This document shows positions 1 to 10,726 of a DNA stretch of 64,000 nt, one piece after another (position 1 is the first letter of the stretch; each line of letters starts with the position of its first letter). Location: positions 1,860,001 through 1,924,000 of the forward strand of contig JAZARR010000206.1 of assembly GCA_037389465.1 (NCBI GenBank), written 5' to 3'. Under the pieces are notes generated by a model. The model ran no database searches and was not told the origin of the DNA. It saw only the letters and a list, made by a program, of their open reading frames with translations. This DNA comes from Baylisascaris procyonis. Taxonomy: Eukaryota; Nematoda; Chromadorea; Rhabditida; Ascarididae. Both the position numbers and the translations under genes were made by a program.

Positions 1-511
1 AAAGTTCATCTATGACACAGTGAACAGGTCGCATAGGTGGAGAATATAGTTAAAACAATATAAATCAAAAAGCATGCGGGAATGTGATTTAAAAAGTTGA
101 TCATAGCTACGCAACACCTACAATAAATGCCCAAGTACTGGTACATTTCATGCGGGTTGTTAGTGAAATTTCTGGTATATGTTGCTTTTTCTGAGTTGAT
201 CACATTAATCGATATTCTCCTGAAAGAACCTGATGTTTTCTTATTTTTTTATTTGCAACTCGAAAATTCGAACTTTTCTAGAACTTGACTGAATATCATC
301 TTATTTTATTCTTTCTCGGTGTTTTGTATCATAGAGCCGAGTGGGTTGCTTGAACAGAAGAAAGAATAGTTTCACGTTGACGACGCAAGGGGCATAAAAC
401 AAGTGAAGAAGCATGTTAGAGGAGCTGTCACGATATGCGCTTTTTGTATTCGTCTTGATTGGTCAACAAGTTCCACAAATTAGGCTGCAGAATAATGCTT
501 TCATCTTTTAA

Positions 512-1374
512 TTAATCCGATCGCCACCGCAAATCTACAGTAAATACTCTCTTGTAACCTAGCCGCCGCCGGATGAAAACGCAGTCGAAGTAATATACCT
601 GCAATATATAACACTCGGGCATAATGCAAAAATGTCAACCAATCAAGGCACCACTCGAATCGTGCGGGGAATGACTTTTGATAGTGCCGTTATTGTTGAT
701 ACTGTGTGGCAATGACAAGCTTTTTAAATCACTTCCAAGCAAACTACTACTTTTTAACATATTATGACTTATATGAAAGGTCTCAAAAATACATCCTTAT
801 GCACTTCAGCCAGCGGGTTCATCGTATGGGAAATGTCGTTTGCCCTATACTTATACTGCATCATCACTTGCTTAAGGTGGGTGTATTGCCTGTTTTGATA
901 TACATTTTACCCGGAAAATATCTGAGTCCCGGATTCATTGATTCTTAGATTGAAACTACGTGACAGACGCACAGACATGTACATACATCCAGACATCATG
1001 CAGTTTTGCGAAATGAATTTACAAAAACAGGTAAATAGTAGAATCGGAAATGAGATATCACATAATCAGCAACAAAATAAGGGAAGTTTCATGCCACCGA
1101 CTGGACAAGAAATGGCAAGCACCTGAGCCTGAGCTTTACGCAGTGATCGGTTAAGGTTGAGGTGATGATCCTGCAGTGAGGTGAGAGTGTTCTCATACAG
1201 TCTTCGTTTAGCATCACTCGCAGCATCGTTCATCGGCTTTCCAAGATGCGGTTCCGATTCGGGCATAATTGCAATTGTTGCACCGAAAGAAGCCCTGCTG
1301 AGGAGATAGATGTTCATACGGCTGGCGTGATCGTCTATAACGTTACATATCATGATCTTCTTTTCCTTGTTCAT
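512..1374 (-). CDS. candidate two-exon small protein, unknown function
   Basis: On the minus strand an ATG at 1374, directly preceded by an in-frame TAA, opens 84 codons to 1123 (ending ...KAQAQ), followed by a GTGCTT donor. A TTGCAG acceptor leads into an exon at 598-512 in the same phase (VYYFDCVF..., ending RWRSD then TAA). The joined product would be about 112 residues. Its middle part (SDAKRRLYENTLTSLQDHH) is charged and could be helical or coiled-coil, and the last exon is Arg-rich and more GC-rich than its surroundings. I do not recognise the family. The true start could also be an acceptor inside the first exon (CTCCTCAG near 1307). It would be divergent from the TRM10 gene. Splice sites and phase are seen; that it is a gene is inference. 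Confidence 0.35.
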
Positions 1375-1853
1375 TTAGAATCGTGCTAATGGAGTACCAG
1401 TTTTGTTCATTAATCACTCAGGTGATAGCAGCATTTAAGCGGTTGCTTAGACTTTTATCTGAGGGCTATGCTGGTTGCAGATAACATTAGAAAGAAATGA
1501 ACTAGTTGAAGAGAGGGTAGGAAGTAGTCATGAAAGTATTGGTGGAAATCTGCGAAATGACACTGAGGTATGGATGTGCAGAAGGGGGTTCGAAAGGGAG
1601 AGAAGGAATGAAACTCCGAACACAAAGATAGATCTTTTGTGGATTTAACTGCTCCATTTGGCTAATTCTGTTAGTGGCTCCGATCATTCATTTCTGTTAC
1701 TTAGCAGATTGTGATCTTTGTTGAATAAGATTCCACATCTATCAAGATTGATTTAACGAATGATCATTGCATAAACATCACTAATGTTTCTCTGACGGAT
1801 GTGTAATGTTTTTTTGTTAATAATTCTGTGATTTTTAAGGTTCTTTATCGAGG

Positions 1854-2044
1854 ATGGGAGTTTTGGTAAATGAGATCGATCCTCTTATAAGTGCATCTAG
1901 TGGTAATGATGCAGTCGGCATTGATGAATCTTTTATCGATTTCTGCGATCAATTTGATGCATTACTTCGTTCTATCGATACGGAAAGGGTGATCGTAGAT
2001 TGGCCGAATGATAGAGTGAATCGCAAGCAAATACGCTATAAAAG
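1854..2044 (+). CDS. possible 5' exon of the TRM10-family gene
   Basis: An ATG at 1854 begins an open stretch of 63 codons (MGVLVNEIDPLISASSGN...) that ends in a good donor (AAAAG|GTTTGA) in phase 2. It lies about 670 bp upstream of the first firm TRM10 exon, on the same strand. The phase also fits direct joining to the 2713 exon. An acceptor at 2188 (TTGCATTTCAG) could add a further exon reading LIGLFKMLLPVEGERE..., but that reading frame stops and the onward junction could not be fixed. N-terminal parts of TRM10 proteins are poorly conserved, so sequence similarity does not help. The exon may instead belong to a separate upstream gene. Confidence 0.35.
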
Positions 2045-2712
2045 GTTTGATTTATTTTCAATTATATTTTATTCCAGAAATATTCCACTTCAAAGTTTAC
2101 TTAATGTGTAAGATGTCTTTGATATATTGTTACAGTTATAGCCACACACATCCGCTTTTATAAACTAGCCGATAATCTTGCATTTCAGGTTGATAGGCTT
2201 GTTCAAGATGTTACTTCCGGTTGAAGGGGAGAGGGAAAGCACGACCTTTGCATTTAGTGTGGGTAAATTTGGGTTGGATTTTGGCAAACTCACATAGAGT
2301 TGGGTGTGTACTTAGAGCATCTTTTGTAGTGCCAACTGTAAGTTACAAAGATTTTGCTCTCCCATTATTGTACCATCGACCGAGGTATAAGGTGCGATCT
2401 TCTCCTGTACTTTGGCTAACTTTGAATTTTTTATTAATAAGCATTTTGCACCTTTTCATTGTTGTATTATATGGCCCCTCTTTAGGGATACAGTTGTTTT
2501 AGGCTGAGTTAGCTAATTTGTTGAGATGGCTTGAGATCTAAATTGGTTACCGTGTGGAATAAAGGTACTAGGAAAGACTGCTGTGGTCTAAGGTTGTGCT
2601 GAGGGTAACTGTGGTGCAACAACATGACAATGCAGCATCCTTTTTGTGCCTTGTACCGGAAGAATTTCTTTCTAAGAACGTTATTAATTGCCAGTGAATG
2701 GTCATTTTCTAG

Positions 2713-4797
2713 AGTAGTTGAACATCGGCGTCTCAAAAGAAGGGAAGAAAGAAGACGACGTCGGCTAAGGAAAACGAACAACAATTTGGAATGCTTTCAT
2801 CTGGACTCGGATTTGAACATAATCGTCGATCTAGGATTCACAGAAGCAATGAACGAAAAGGAGATGGGCAAGTTGGTCAGACAGATGGGACGTGTTTGGG
2901 GACTACAGAAAAGGTTCAAAATCTTTAAATATCTATTCTTTTGTTTAAGGATGATAGGTCATTTATAAGTCCAGTCGCATAAGAATTGAAAAATATTATT
3001 TTTTTTGTGAATTTTATTTGAAGACGAATTTCAGAAATTTCTTTTCAAAATTTCATTTATTTGATTTTTTTGAGTCACGGTAATAAGGTGTCGCCTATGC
3101 GTTAATTCTCCACTACCCGGCCGTTTTAAGGAACTGTTATGTTTGAGAGGCTATTTTATAGGAACGCTTTCAATGCTGGTCAACTTTATTTCTTTATTTT
3201 ATGATTATATGGAATGGCGACGAATTTTCATCTCATACTTTTATGAGTATCTCAATTCGTTTGTTTAATTTCGCTGAATATTATAGAATATTCCAACCTA
3301 ACTGCAATATTATTTCATTTATAATTCATCAAAAACGTTGTTGCTAATCGATTTTTGGTAGTTAAGTGACCATCCTTAATTAAAGGTACGTTGGATTGAA
3401 AACTACATTGCTATCACCTTGTGGGAAGTTCCTCGAAGAAGCTCGACGAGTACTAACCGGTTTTAATTCATTTCAGTGGAATGTATCATTTGCAAATGTT
3501 GCGGTAAGTTTAATTTTTTATTATCTCATAATTATATCGTCACTATTTTCCATTCGTAAACAAGCTTTTTTCTAAAGATTTTTTTTTTTAAATTTCGGAT
3601 TTGTTTCCTTTTCATCTTCCAAGTCAGCCATGATCGAAAGTTTCGATGGAGTTCCTTTTCATTCTTTCTTTTCCATAAGCGTTATTGAAGTCACTTTCAT
3701 TAAACCAAGTTTATCATTTCAGGAATGCACCAATAATCCTTTAATTTATTTAAGTCCGGATGCTAGCATTGCACCGTTGGAATTCGTATCACCATCGGTC
3801 ACATACGTGATCGGCGGTATCGTTGATGAATCCGGAGTTGGCTCTTTATCGAAGGATAAGGCCGGTTGGTTACTTATTCACTGTATTGCGATGTGATTGG
3901 CGTAAGAACAATATAAGCCAGTTTTAGTGTTATTTATTTAAGCGCCCCCTGTTATTCTCAACATTGTGTATAACACTTAATGAAGGAAGCTGAAATAGGC
4001 GTACTGAGAGATGCGATGCCCTTCCCTTCCCTTTAACGAGCTTCCATTTAAGCTGTTTCGCAAATTACAACTCCATCAGGTTGTATTTCATGCCAATTCG
4101 GTTGCAAAAATGAATATCTTGTAGAAGATTCGTCGAAAGAATCCTGCCAATTAACATGTGAATGCATGTTTTATTAGTTGTTGGCGGTGATGAAACCGGT
4201 TGGTTAGATGAATGGAATACAAAATCGTGATAAATAGTGTCAGCGGGCCTTTCTATAGCCCACTTTCACCTCTTTTGAATTATTAGAGATAATTTTTTCT
4301 ATCCCATCGGCGAAGATGGCAGACCGCTCAGCAAATGCTTTTGCAAACAGGAATTTTGAGCCTATGGTCAAACCTGAACCTTGCATACTTTGTGATGGCG
4401 CATTTGGCTTTGCACCTCCAGCCGCAGAGGTATATAAACTAGGAGAGTAGATGCCAAAGACAGGTGTTTATTTAAAAGTATAGAAAGCTAATTTTTGATA
4501 TGAACTTATCAATATTAAAACCAGCAATTATTTGGAACTTCTTTAATCAGGCCGCTGTCATTCTTGCAGGAAGCCTTTACAACGATGTCACTATTTTCAG
4601 AATCCCTGGGTATTGAGGTGCGTCGTCTTCCCATCGTTGAGCACATGAGGCGATCCGAGCATGGCACTTTCAATGTCATGCTTGCTATAAACCAGGTGGT
4701 AGAGGTATTGGTCCGATACGCTTATTGCAAGCGATGGGATCAGTCGCTCGCTGCAGTTGTCCCCAAGAGATCTGGCTATCTACCCGTCAGCACGTAG
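2713..4797 (+). CDS. TRM10-family tRNA (purine-9-N1) methyltransferase, TRMT10C-like
   Basis: Four exons join in phase: 2713-2913, 3386-3503, 3723-3864 and 4601-4797 (TAG), giving about 218 residues of the C-terminal part. The product starts with a basic stretch (RRLKRREERRRRRLRK), as in TRM10 proteins. It then has the SPOUT-domain landmarks IIVDLGFTEAMNEKEMGKL, NPLIYLSPDA, YVIGGIVD (its Asp is the likely catalytic-site residue), LPIVEHM, LAINQVVEVL and RWDQSLAAVVPKRSGY. SPOUT enzymes of this family methylate N1 of purine 9 in tRNA using AdoMet. The spacing between LPI and the Asn-containing helix, and the ending PKRSGY, look closer to TRMT10C (MRPP1), the mitochondrial RNase P subunit, than to TRMT10A/B; that assignment is inference. 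Acceptors are TTTCTAG, AATTAAAG, CATTTCAG and ATTTTCAG; donors are GTTCAA, GTAAGT and GTTGGT. The N-terminus, including any mitochondrial targeting peptide, was not resolved. Confidence 0.85.
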
Positions 4798-7133
4798 TTT
4801 GAAGGTTTTCCTAGAATCTTACGGTGTTACTGTTACGAAGTGCTTTCTACCGTTTTGTAATCAGGTGAAGGACATGTGCCGGAAAAGGGAACGATCGAAG
4901 GTGAAGGAAATTGTAGTTACAGTTTCAGTTAGGGACCAACATTCCGAAAATACAGAGAAAACAAATGACAAAATGTATATGTTCCGTCGTAGGACTTTTT
5001 TTACTCCATGGTTATAAAATCAATTATTGGAGCCACATCGTGCAGATTTTGGATACTTACTACAAGTTTATGGATTTGCCGGGATGGATGTTGGGTTGAA
5101 GTATGCGGATGTAGCTCTCGCAATTTTTTCGTGCAAATTGCAAGCAGAATTTGTGAGCCACAATGTTCGTTTGCTTGTGAATTACTGTGATCGCATCATT
5201 TGTGAGCAGAACGAATTTCATCATCGCATAGACCGCCCATATTGCCGTTGATGTGAATCACGTGAATCGTTTCGATGCAGAAAACAACGATGTCATAATC
5301 GTTTACGTTCCGACTAAGGGGGCAATGTTGGCCTCTCTTCTTCGTTCACTCTGATAACTGCACTGGCTTATTTCTACGTGTAATCATTTTGGAAAGCCAC
5401 TGACACTAGGACGAATCAACAGTGCTCACTAAGGAATTACTAAGTAACGGCGGACTCCACCCAATTACTCAGTTTGCAGTGTACACTCATTTGTGTATAC
5501 ATTATAGAATGCAGAAAAACCCACTCATTGGGAAAATCTGTCACCTGTGGGTAATGGCGAGCATTTCGAGCTTGTGTACAAATACCTGAATTCTTTAGTT
5601 GATACATAACTATACTTCCCCTGTTATTGTTATCTTGTTACTTACTGTTTACTTTCTATTCGGTTTAGAGTGCGCCTCTTATCAATGATGTGATATGATG
5701 TACACTATGTGCCGCCCTAAATGATGTAATGATTGCCAAATTTGATGAAAATAACTAATGAAATATTTGTTAGTAAAAACGTTAGGACTATCTGTTCAAA
5801 TTTTATACAACAGATGAACCGAACGGAATGAGCAAATAAGAATCACCAATGAGACGACAATATTCTCCATCAAAATACAACAACAATCACATAAAGTAAT
5901 ATGGTCAACATTTTCTACTTTCAGAAATTCTGGGGTATATTTTCCCCACAAACAATGAAGTCATCGACCACTTTTAGTTACAGTAGAAACGTTTCTCTTT
6001 TCCCTCCACAAAGGATGTCTCGTTCTATGGTAAAGGCACATGTGATCAAGGATTGGCTTCAATGATCAATCATGAAGCACAGCTGGAGTCGAATCTCAAG
6101 CGAATTTTTGGGGTCACTTTATGAAGTAGTATACAAATATAGCTGACGTGTAGTCATCAGTCAAGTAACCAACCGCCTATTTAAAAGTTTATTAGTTATG
6201 CAAATTTGGTTGGCGCAGCGATGAGGTCAGCGACTAAATCGCTTAAGCGTCGATTCAGTGCGCAAATAACCGGCCAGTGAGATATACAAAAACAGACCCA
6301 ATGCAGTCCATTATTACGTAGCAGATCATTTCCTATTCAAGTTTTACTTATCTTTTATTGCGCATATTAAGGGTCGCAATTCCCTTCTTGCCTTCCGTTT
6401 CTACAAGTTGACTGTAAAGGTGCCATTAGGATGAGCAATTTCCAAACGGCTGGTTGCATGATCAGCCGATGCAAACGATAAACGCGCTTGTATAATTTCT
6501 TCTCGAATTTTCCTACTGCTCTAGACATGCTGACAGACATATCACAGTTGCTAATAAATACAATTCTAAATCACAGACAACTTCAAAATAAAACAAAGTA
6601 TAAAGCTTAAAACACAGGTACAACATGAAGTGATTGATCTGTGGTGGGCAAAGCAATGTACTAATATGGAAAAACGATAAATCCGAGGGATATGATGCCG
6701 TCGCACTCCGAACACGGTCGAGGCCTGATGGAGGGAGAGGAAGGCAAAGAGGATACAACGTTAAACGTATAAATGCATAGCGAATGAAATGCAACTACAT
6801 GATGGCTGCATCTGCGATAGTCTTGATACATCCGCATCCACCCCGTCCCTAATTCTATCGCATTTAACAATGATGTTACATTTATGTATCCTTTGCAACC
6901 ATCCTAGAGAAGTGGTCCCGGCAAATTTAAGGGAACACTTCAAAAAGTGGAATTGGTCATCTTTCTCGGGCTTATTTACAGCATTTTATATGAAATGTAA
7001 TTACATTCAGCAGCCTTAATTGACACGAACGATGATTAACAAACATAAAATGCTGAAGACGGAAATAAAGTAGTCAATTTGGCAGATTGTCGGTTTCTAA
7101 TTCACAATTGAAAATCCAACGTACAAAACATAC
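4798..7133. other. intergenic region after TRM10, one open stretch
   Basis: This holds the TRM10 3' end and a long spacer. An open frame on + at 5027-5251 (EPHRADFGYLLQVYGFAGMD... ending DRPYCR) has protein-like composition. It follows a plausible ATCGTGCAG acceptor, but that acceptor puts a different frame into the exon, so no model holds. On the minus strand an exon could end near 7050-6980 as the continuation of the 7134-7226 exon. No RNA gene or known repeat was recognised between 5300 and 6950. Confidence 0.3.
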
Positions 7134-7226
7134 CGTCAAGGCGAGAGTAGTATAATACGAATCAAGAATGTCGATTCCACACAATGCACCCGCAAAGTAA
7201 CATAGGGGAATTGAGAAAATCAATAT
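7134..7226 (-). CDS. candidate internal exon of a membrane protein, unknown
   Basis: A 93-base exon is bounded by a strong acceptor (TTCTTTTTTCAG) and a strong donor (GTATGT). Only one frame is open: ILIFSIPLCYFAGALCGIDI followed by LDSYYTTLALT. It is phase 0 at both ends and mostly hydrophobic, so probably a transmembrane segment. A possible following exon starts after CGTCTTCAG near 7051 (HFMFVNHRSCQLRLL... to a TAA), also in phase 0. No start exon was found. It lies downstream of the SQV-3 stop codon on the same strand, so it is not part of that gene. Family not recognised. Confidence 0.4.
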
Positions 7227-7991
7227 CTGAAAAAAGAACAATTTCACACAACACTCATTCATAGGAACAAAACTATAAGAGCGATGTGGCAACGCATTTT
7301 AAAAACTTTTAAATGGTCAAACTTTTTAAAAATAAAGACAACAGTTTTTTGAACATGTCGTTGTGGGGATGTGGGAATGTCGTTTTCTGATGAGACGTGC
7401 TTCGACTTTTTAAAGATTCTTTCCACGCAAACACTTCCGTAAATTTATCGTTGCGCTCCCACCCTCGACTAATTCATCAACATGCCGCCTAGTGAATCGC
7501 GTCCTTTTGTAGGATTAGGAAGAATTCTGCAAAGTGAAACCCTCATAAAACCTAGCTTACGGCAGGAAGGGTATGGATCACTCATGTAAGAAGTAATAAA
7601 GGGGTTATAAATAAACCGAAGTGAATCTAATAAATAAACATTTTCGAGGAAAGATGTCCGTACGTATGCGAAGATTTGAAGGAACGTGGAATGCTAGGAT
7701 GCAGTAGTTGGATAATAATAAATTCAAATTTTACAACACAACATGACATTAATTTTGATTACAAAGCCATTATAAAGCCACTTCTAAACCTATAGCTGCG
7801 CACTTAGTGATTCGTCGCTTTCGAGGTTAACTGATTGGAATCGTGGCTGGAACCTCGAAATATCCAACTTCAGCTCATTTTATATCATAGTATTAACAAC
7901 CATAAGTTGATTTTGTCTATAATCACTATTTTCAACCGCCTTACGAAAGAATACGTTGCTAACCAGATAAAAAAGGCAACTAATCTCACCA

Positions 7992-10726
7992 TTATTTGAG
8001 GTCGGTTTTTGCTGACGAAGGAAGCCTGCAATATGGCGTCCAACTCATATCACAGTGCAGTTCCACATGCAATACGGACACAAGTGTCCCATTCTCACCA
8101 CCGATATGAAGTAGATCACGACCAGCGATACGATATTTAACCGAATCGAGACCACTTGACCTATCCCGTCGTCGTGACATCTGCAAGCATTCCCTTTCAT
8201 GGAGTGGATGGATGCGATATCGATGCATCAAGTGAATCAAACGGATCGGTAAATGTGTCGCAATAAAACGATATGAAGGTGAACGATGCATATGATGCAA
8301 AAAGAAATCGATGAAGTAAAGAAACTTTCATTGCTACAGCTATAACTATAAAGGAAGAAGAATAAATTCATTCATAAAAACACCGTTTCTATGCTCACAA
8401 TCCCCATTTTCACCCCACAAATTAAAAACCACTCACCTTCCTCTGATCACCGATAACGAATCGATCTCGAGGCCGTATACGCGCATCGTGAATATGACGA
8501 AAAGTATTACGTCTATCAGTTGTCAAATTCGAAGGTCTCTCCATTCGATCGGTAAGATTGGCATCTCTAAATATTCAACGAAATAATAAAATGATAGCAA
8601 TCTAACAAAAAAGATAAAAAGAACACAATAAAATCGACCATCACATCAATAAACTAGTGGGATCAACTCTCATATTTCGACTAATAAAATGTGAAATTAG
8701 GTGATTTAAAAGCACTACTTCATATGACTACAAATCTATGACCGCGATGAGAAACACCATAAATTTCAGAAGTTGGAACAATTTGCTTAGCATTAAGGAA
8801 GAAAACAAAAAAAGCCGAAATGCTTGATCTTGCACGTAACGTGCAAGAGTGTGAGATCGATCGGCATCTATCTCTTCACAATACTCTAAAGTGATATAAT
8901 CCTCCACGTAACATTTTAATCTTCCATCCTTTAGGACGGAAGAAATCCTACAACTTTTTGAATCAGAATAAATCCATTGCTAGGCAATAAATGAACAAAC
9001 CTCAAACGCAAATAGAATTCATCATCTTCGAGTCCCCATCCCCAATATTTGTTTGACATACCGTTTACCATTTTATAATCGTGAAGTGTCAGCATAAGCA
9101 CTCCACCAATAAACTTCGCATAACTATACCTTAAATGAAAACATTCACATTTAAAAGTCTGATTAACTACTTTGTCAAAACTTTGCAACACACCTTCTTG
9201 AAAAGACCGAACAATTAAAGGAGCCTAACAATCGCTACAGAATCCATCCTGTCATATTGAAGCGGCCTTCGAGTCTTTAGTTCAGATTCTATTTGAAGCT
9301 GAACCAGATTGGTATATTATTTTATTGATTAGCCGTAAAACACAAAATTATTCCTTCACGGATAAAAAGAACAAATACCCTGTTATACAGAGACAGTCAT
9401 CCCAGCAGGAAGGGGTAAACGGCGGAAATATTTGCACCAAAATGACATTTTCGCTCAGGGGATGGTTACGTTGAGATGACCACTGGGGAAATGATCTACG
9501 GAGATAACCGCTCAGGAGATGACCACTCAAAACGAATTGAAACATTGTAGGCAACAATTAGGCACTGCTTTTCGTCTATACATTTCGACCATAATTTGTT
9601 TCAGAGCGTTAGATGAAAGCAAATAAAATGCAATCAGAGTTGAAAGCATAGAACGAGATACGAACTTAGGATGATATTGCGGTGATGATATATGTCTGAC
9701 CACTCCAATACCTGGATAAGAGTAATTCAAATTGACATTCAACGGTAATAAATCCACATCGTGCATTACTAAATAATCGCATCCTAACTGAAACAAAACT
9801 CTATTATAATGTGCAAAAATTTACAAGCACTAAAACACACACTGCAGCATCATCAAAACACGTTCCCTTCTATAATATCAATGTTGGAAAGTTCTTCTGC
9901 AGAAAATTTGCATATTTTTTAGCCAAATGTTTCCTAAGAATTTTCTTTAGGCGGAATATCTCAATTTCACATTCATATAGCACCAACAGGGTCTACCATA
10001 AACCAACGCTTTCAACGTACCAATTAAAATTTATGTGGATTGCACCATACAGTTGCAAATGCAACTTATAAAGCTTTCAAATAATCAGGATAAGGCATAT
10101 ATAGTCTAAGAACCACCGTAAATTGCAACAATACTCTGCTTTCAATAATTCTACACTTCCATTCAAAAAGCAGCTATGTGATTTTAAAGCGGAATACCAA
10201 TTTTCTTTTTTTAAAAATTCGAAGGTAAGGCAAGTTGAATGATAAACTTAAAAAGAATTCACGAGAGATTTCCCTCGTAACGTTTCTCGATTGCTTTTAT
10301 TACCAGCCGTTTCGGCTGTCAATTCTCCTTTACTATATGAGCGATGACCGACACAAATGAGCGAGCCATGATCGAATGGATCGCATACCATCCACCACAC
10401 CGAAGTGCTTTATTACGCCATTTTTTAAATATTTTACGTCTAGAGAGTCCACCTTAAAATCCCGTTCACAATGACTCAGATGAAATATCGAATTGTTTGA
10501 AATACAAACCCGATCGGCTTCATACCATCCAACATTGATAAGTGATGCTCGATTAAAGCGCAATTCATCAGTCTGATTTAGAATGATAATTTTGTGCTCC
10601 ACTTGTTGTCTCTCCAAGAACGCATCGATATGTGGAGCAAATGTCTGCAGTTCAGTGGCTCGGTCGCGATACGGTACCAAAACGCATAGTACATGTTGCG
10701 GTGTGACCGTCGTGAAAGGAATATGC
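7992..10726 (-). CDS. sqv-3: xylosylprotein beta-1,4-galactosyltransferase 7 (B4GALT7/SQV-3), 5' end missing
   Basis: This Golgi enzyme adds the first galactose to xylose in the proteoglycan linker, the step before heparan and chondroitin chain growth. Five exons in phase: 10726-10510, 9787-9666, 9129-9001, 8566-8437 and 8180-7992 (TAA), giving 261 residues against about 327 in human B4GALT7. Counting from the first full codon: VPYRDR 17-22, FNRASLINVG 57-66, the metal-binding DVD 82-84 (HDVDLLPLN), FIGGVLML 119-126, NGMSNKYWGWG 135-145 and EDDEF 147-151. Then come TFRHIHDARIRPRD and a last exon with GLDSVKYRIAGRDLLHIGG, the conserved C-terminal block. All catalytic landmarks are intact. The first exon begins one base into a codon, so an upstream exon encoding the cytoplasmic tail and signal anchor (about 60 residues) must lie above 10727. 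The exon-like piece RCDEPRSIVWNESNLMPKK near 12120-12062 is a weak candidate, but its phase does not fit directly. Donors are GTTTGT, GTTCGT, GTTTGT and GTGAGT. Confidence 0.93.
8828..8848. repeat. perfect 10-bp inverted repeat in an SQV-3 intron
   Basis: TCTTGCACGT, one base, then ACGTGCAAGA forms a near-perfect palindrome inside intron 8567-9000 of the galactosyltransferase gene. A role is not known; it could be chance or a protein-binding site. Confidence 0.6.

Noticed and set aside
2078..2110. Short exon between the candidate first TRM10 exon and 2189
   Set aside because: It would need a 33-base intron, shorter than usual even in nematodes, although splice signals exist.
3630..3722. Upstream extension of the third TRM10 exon (MIESFDGVPFHSFFS...)
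   Set aside because: No acceptor in the right phase; the CATTTCAG acceptor at 3722 joins the GCG-ending exon in phase and starts at the conserved block.
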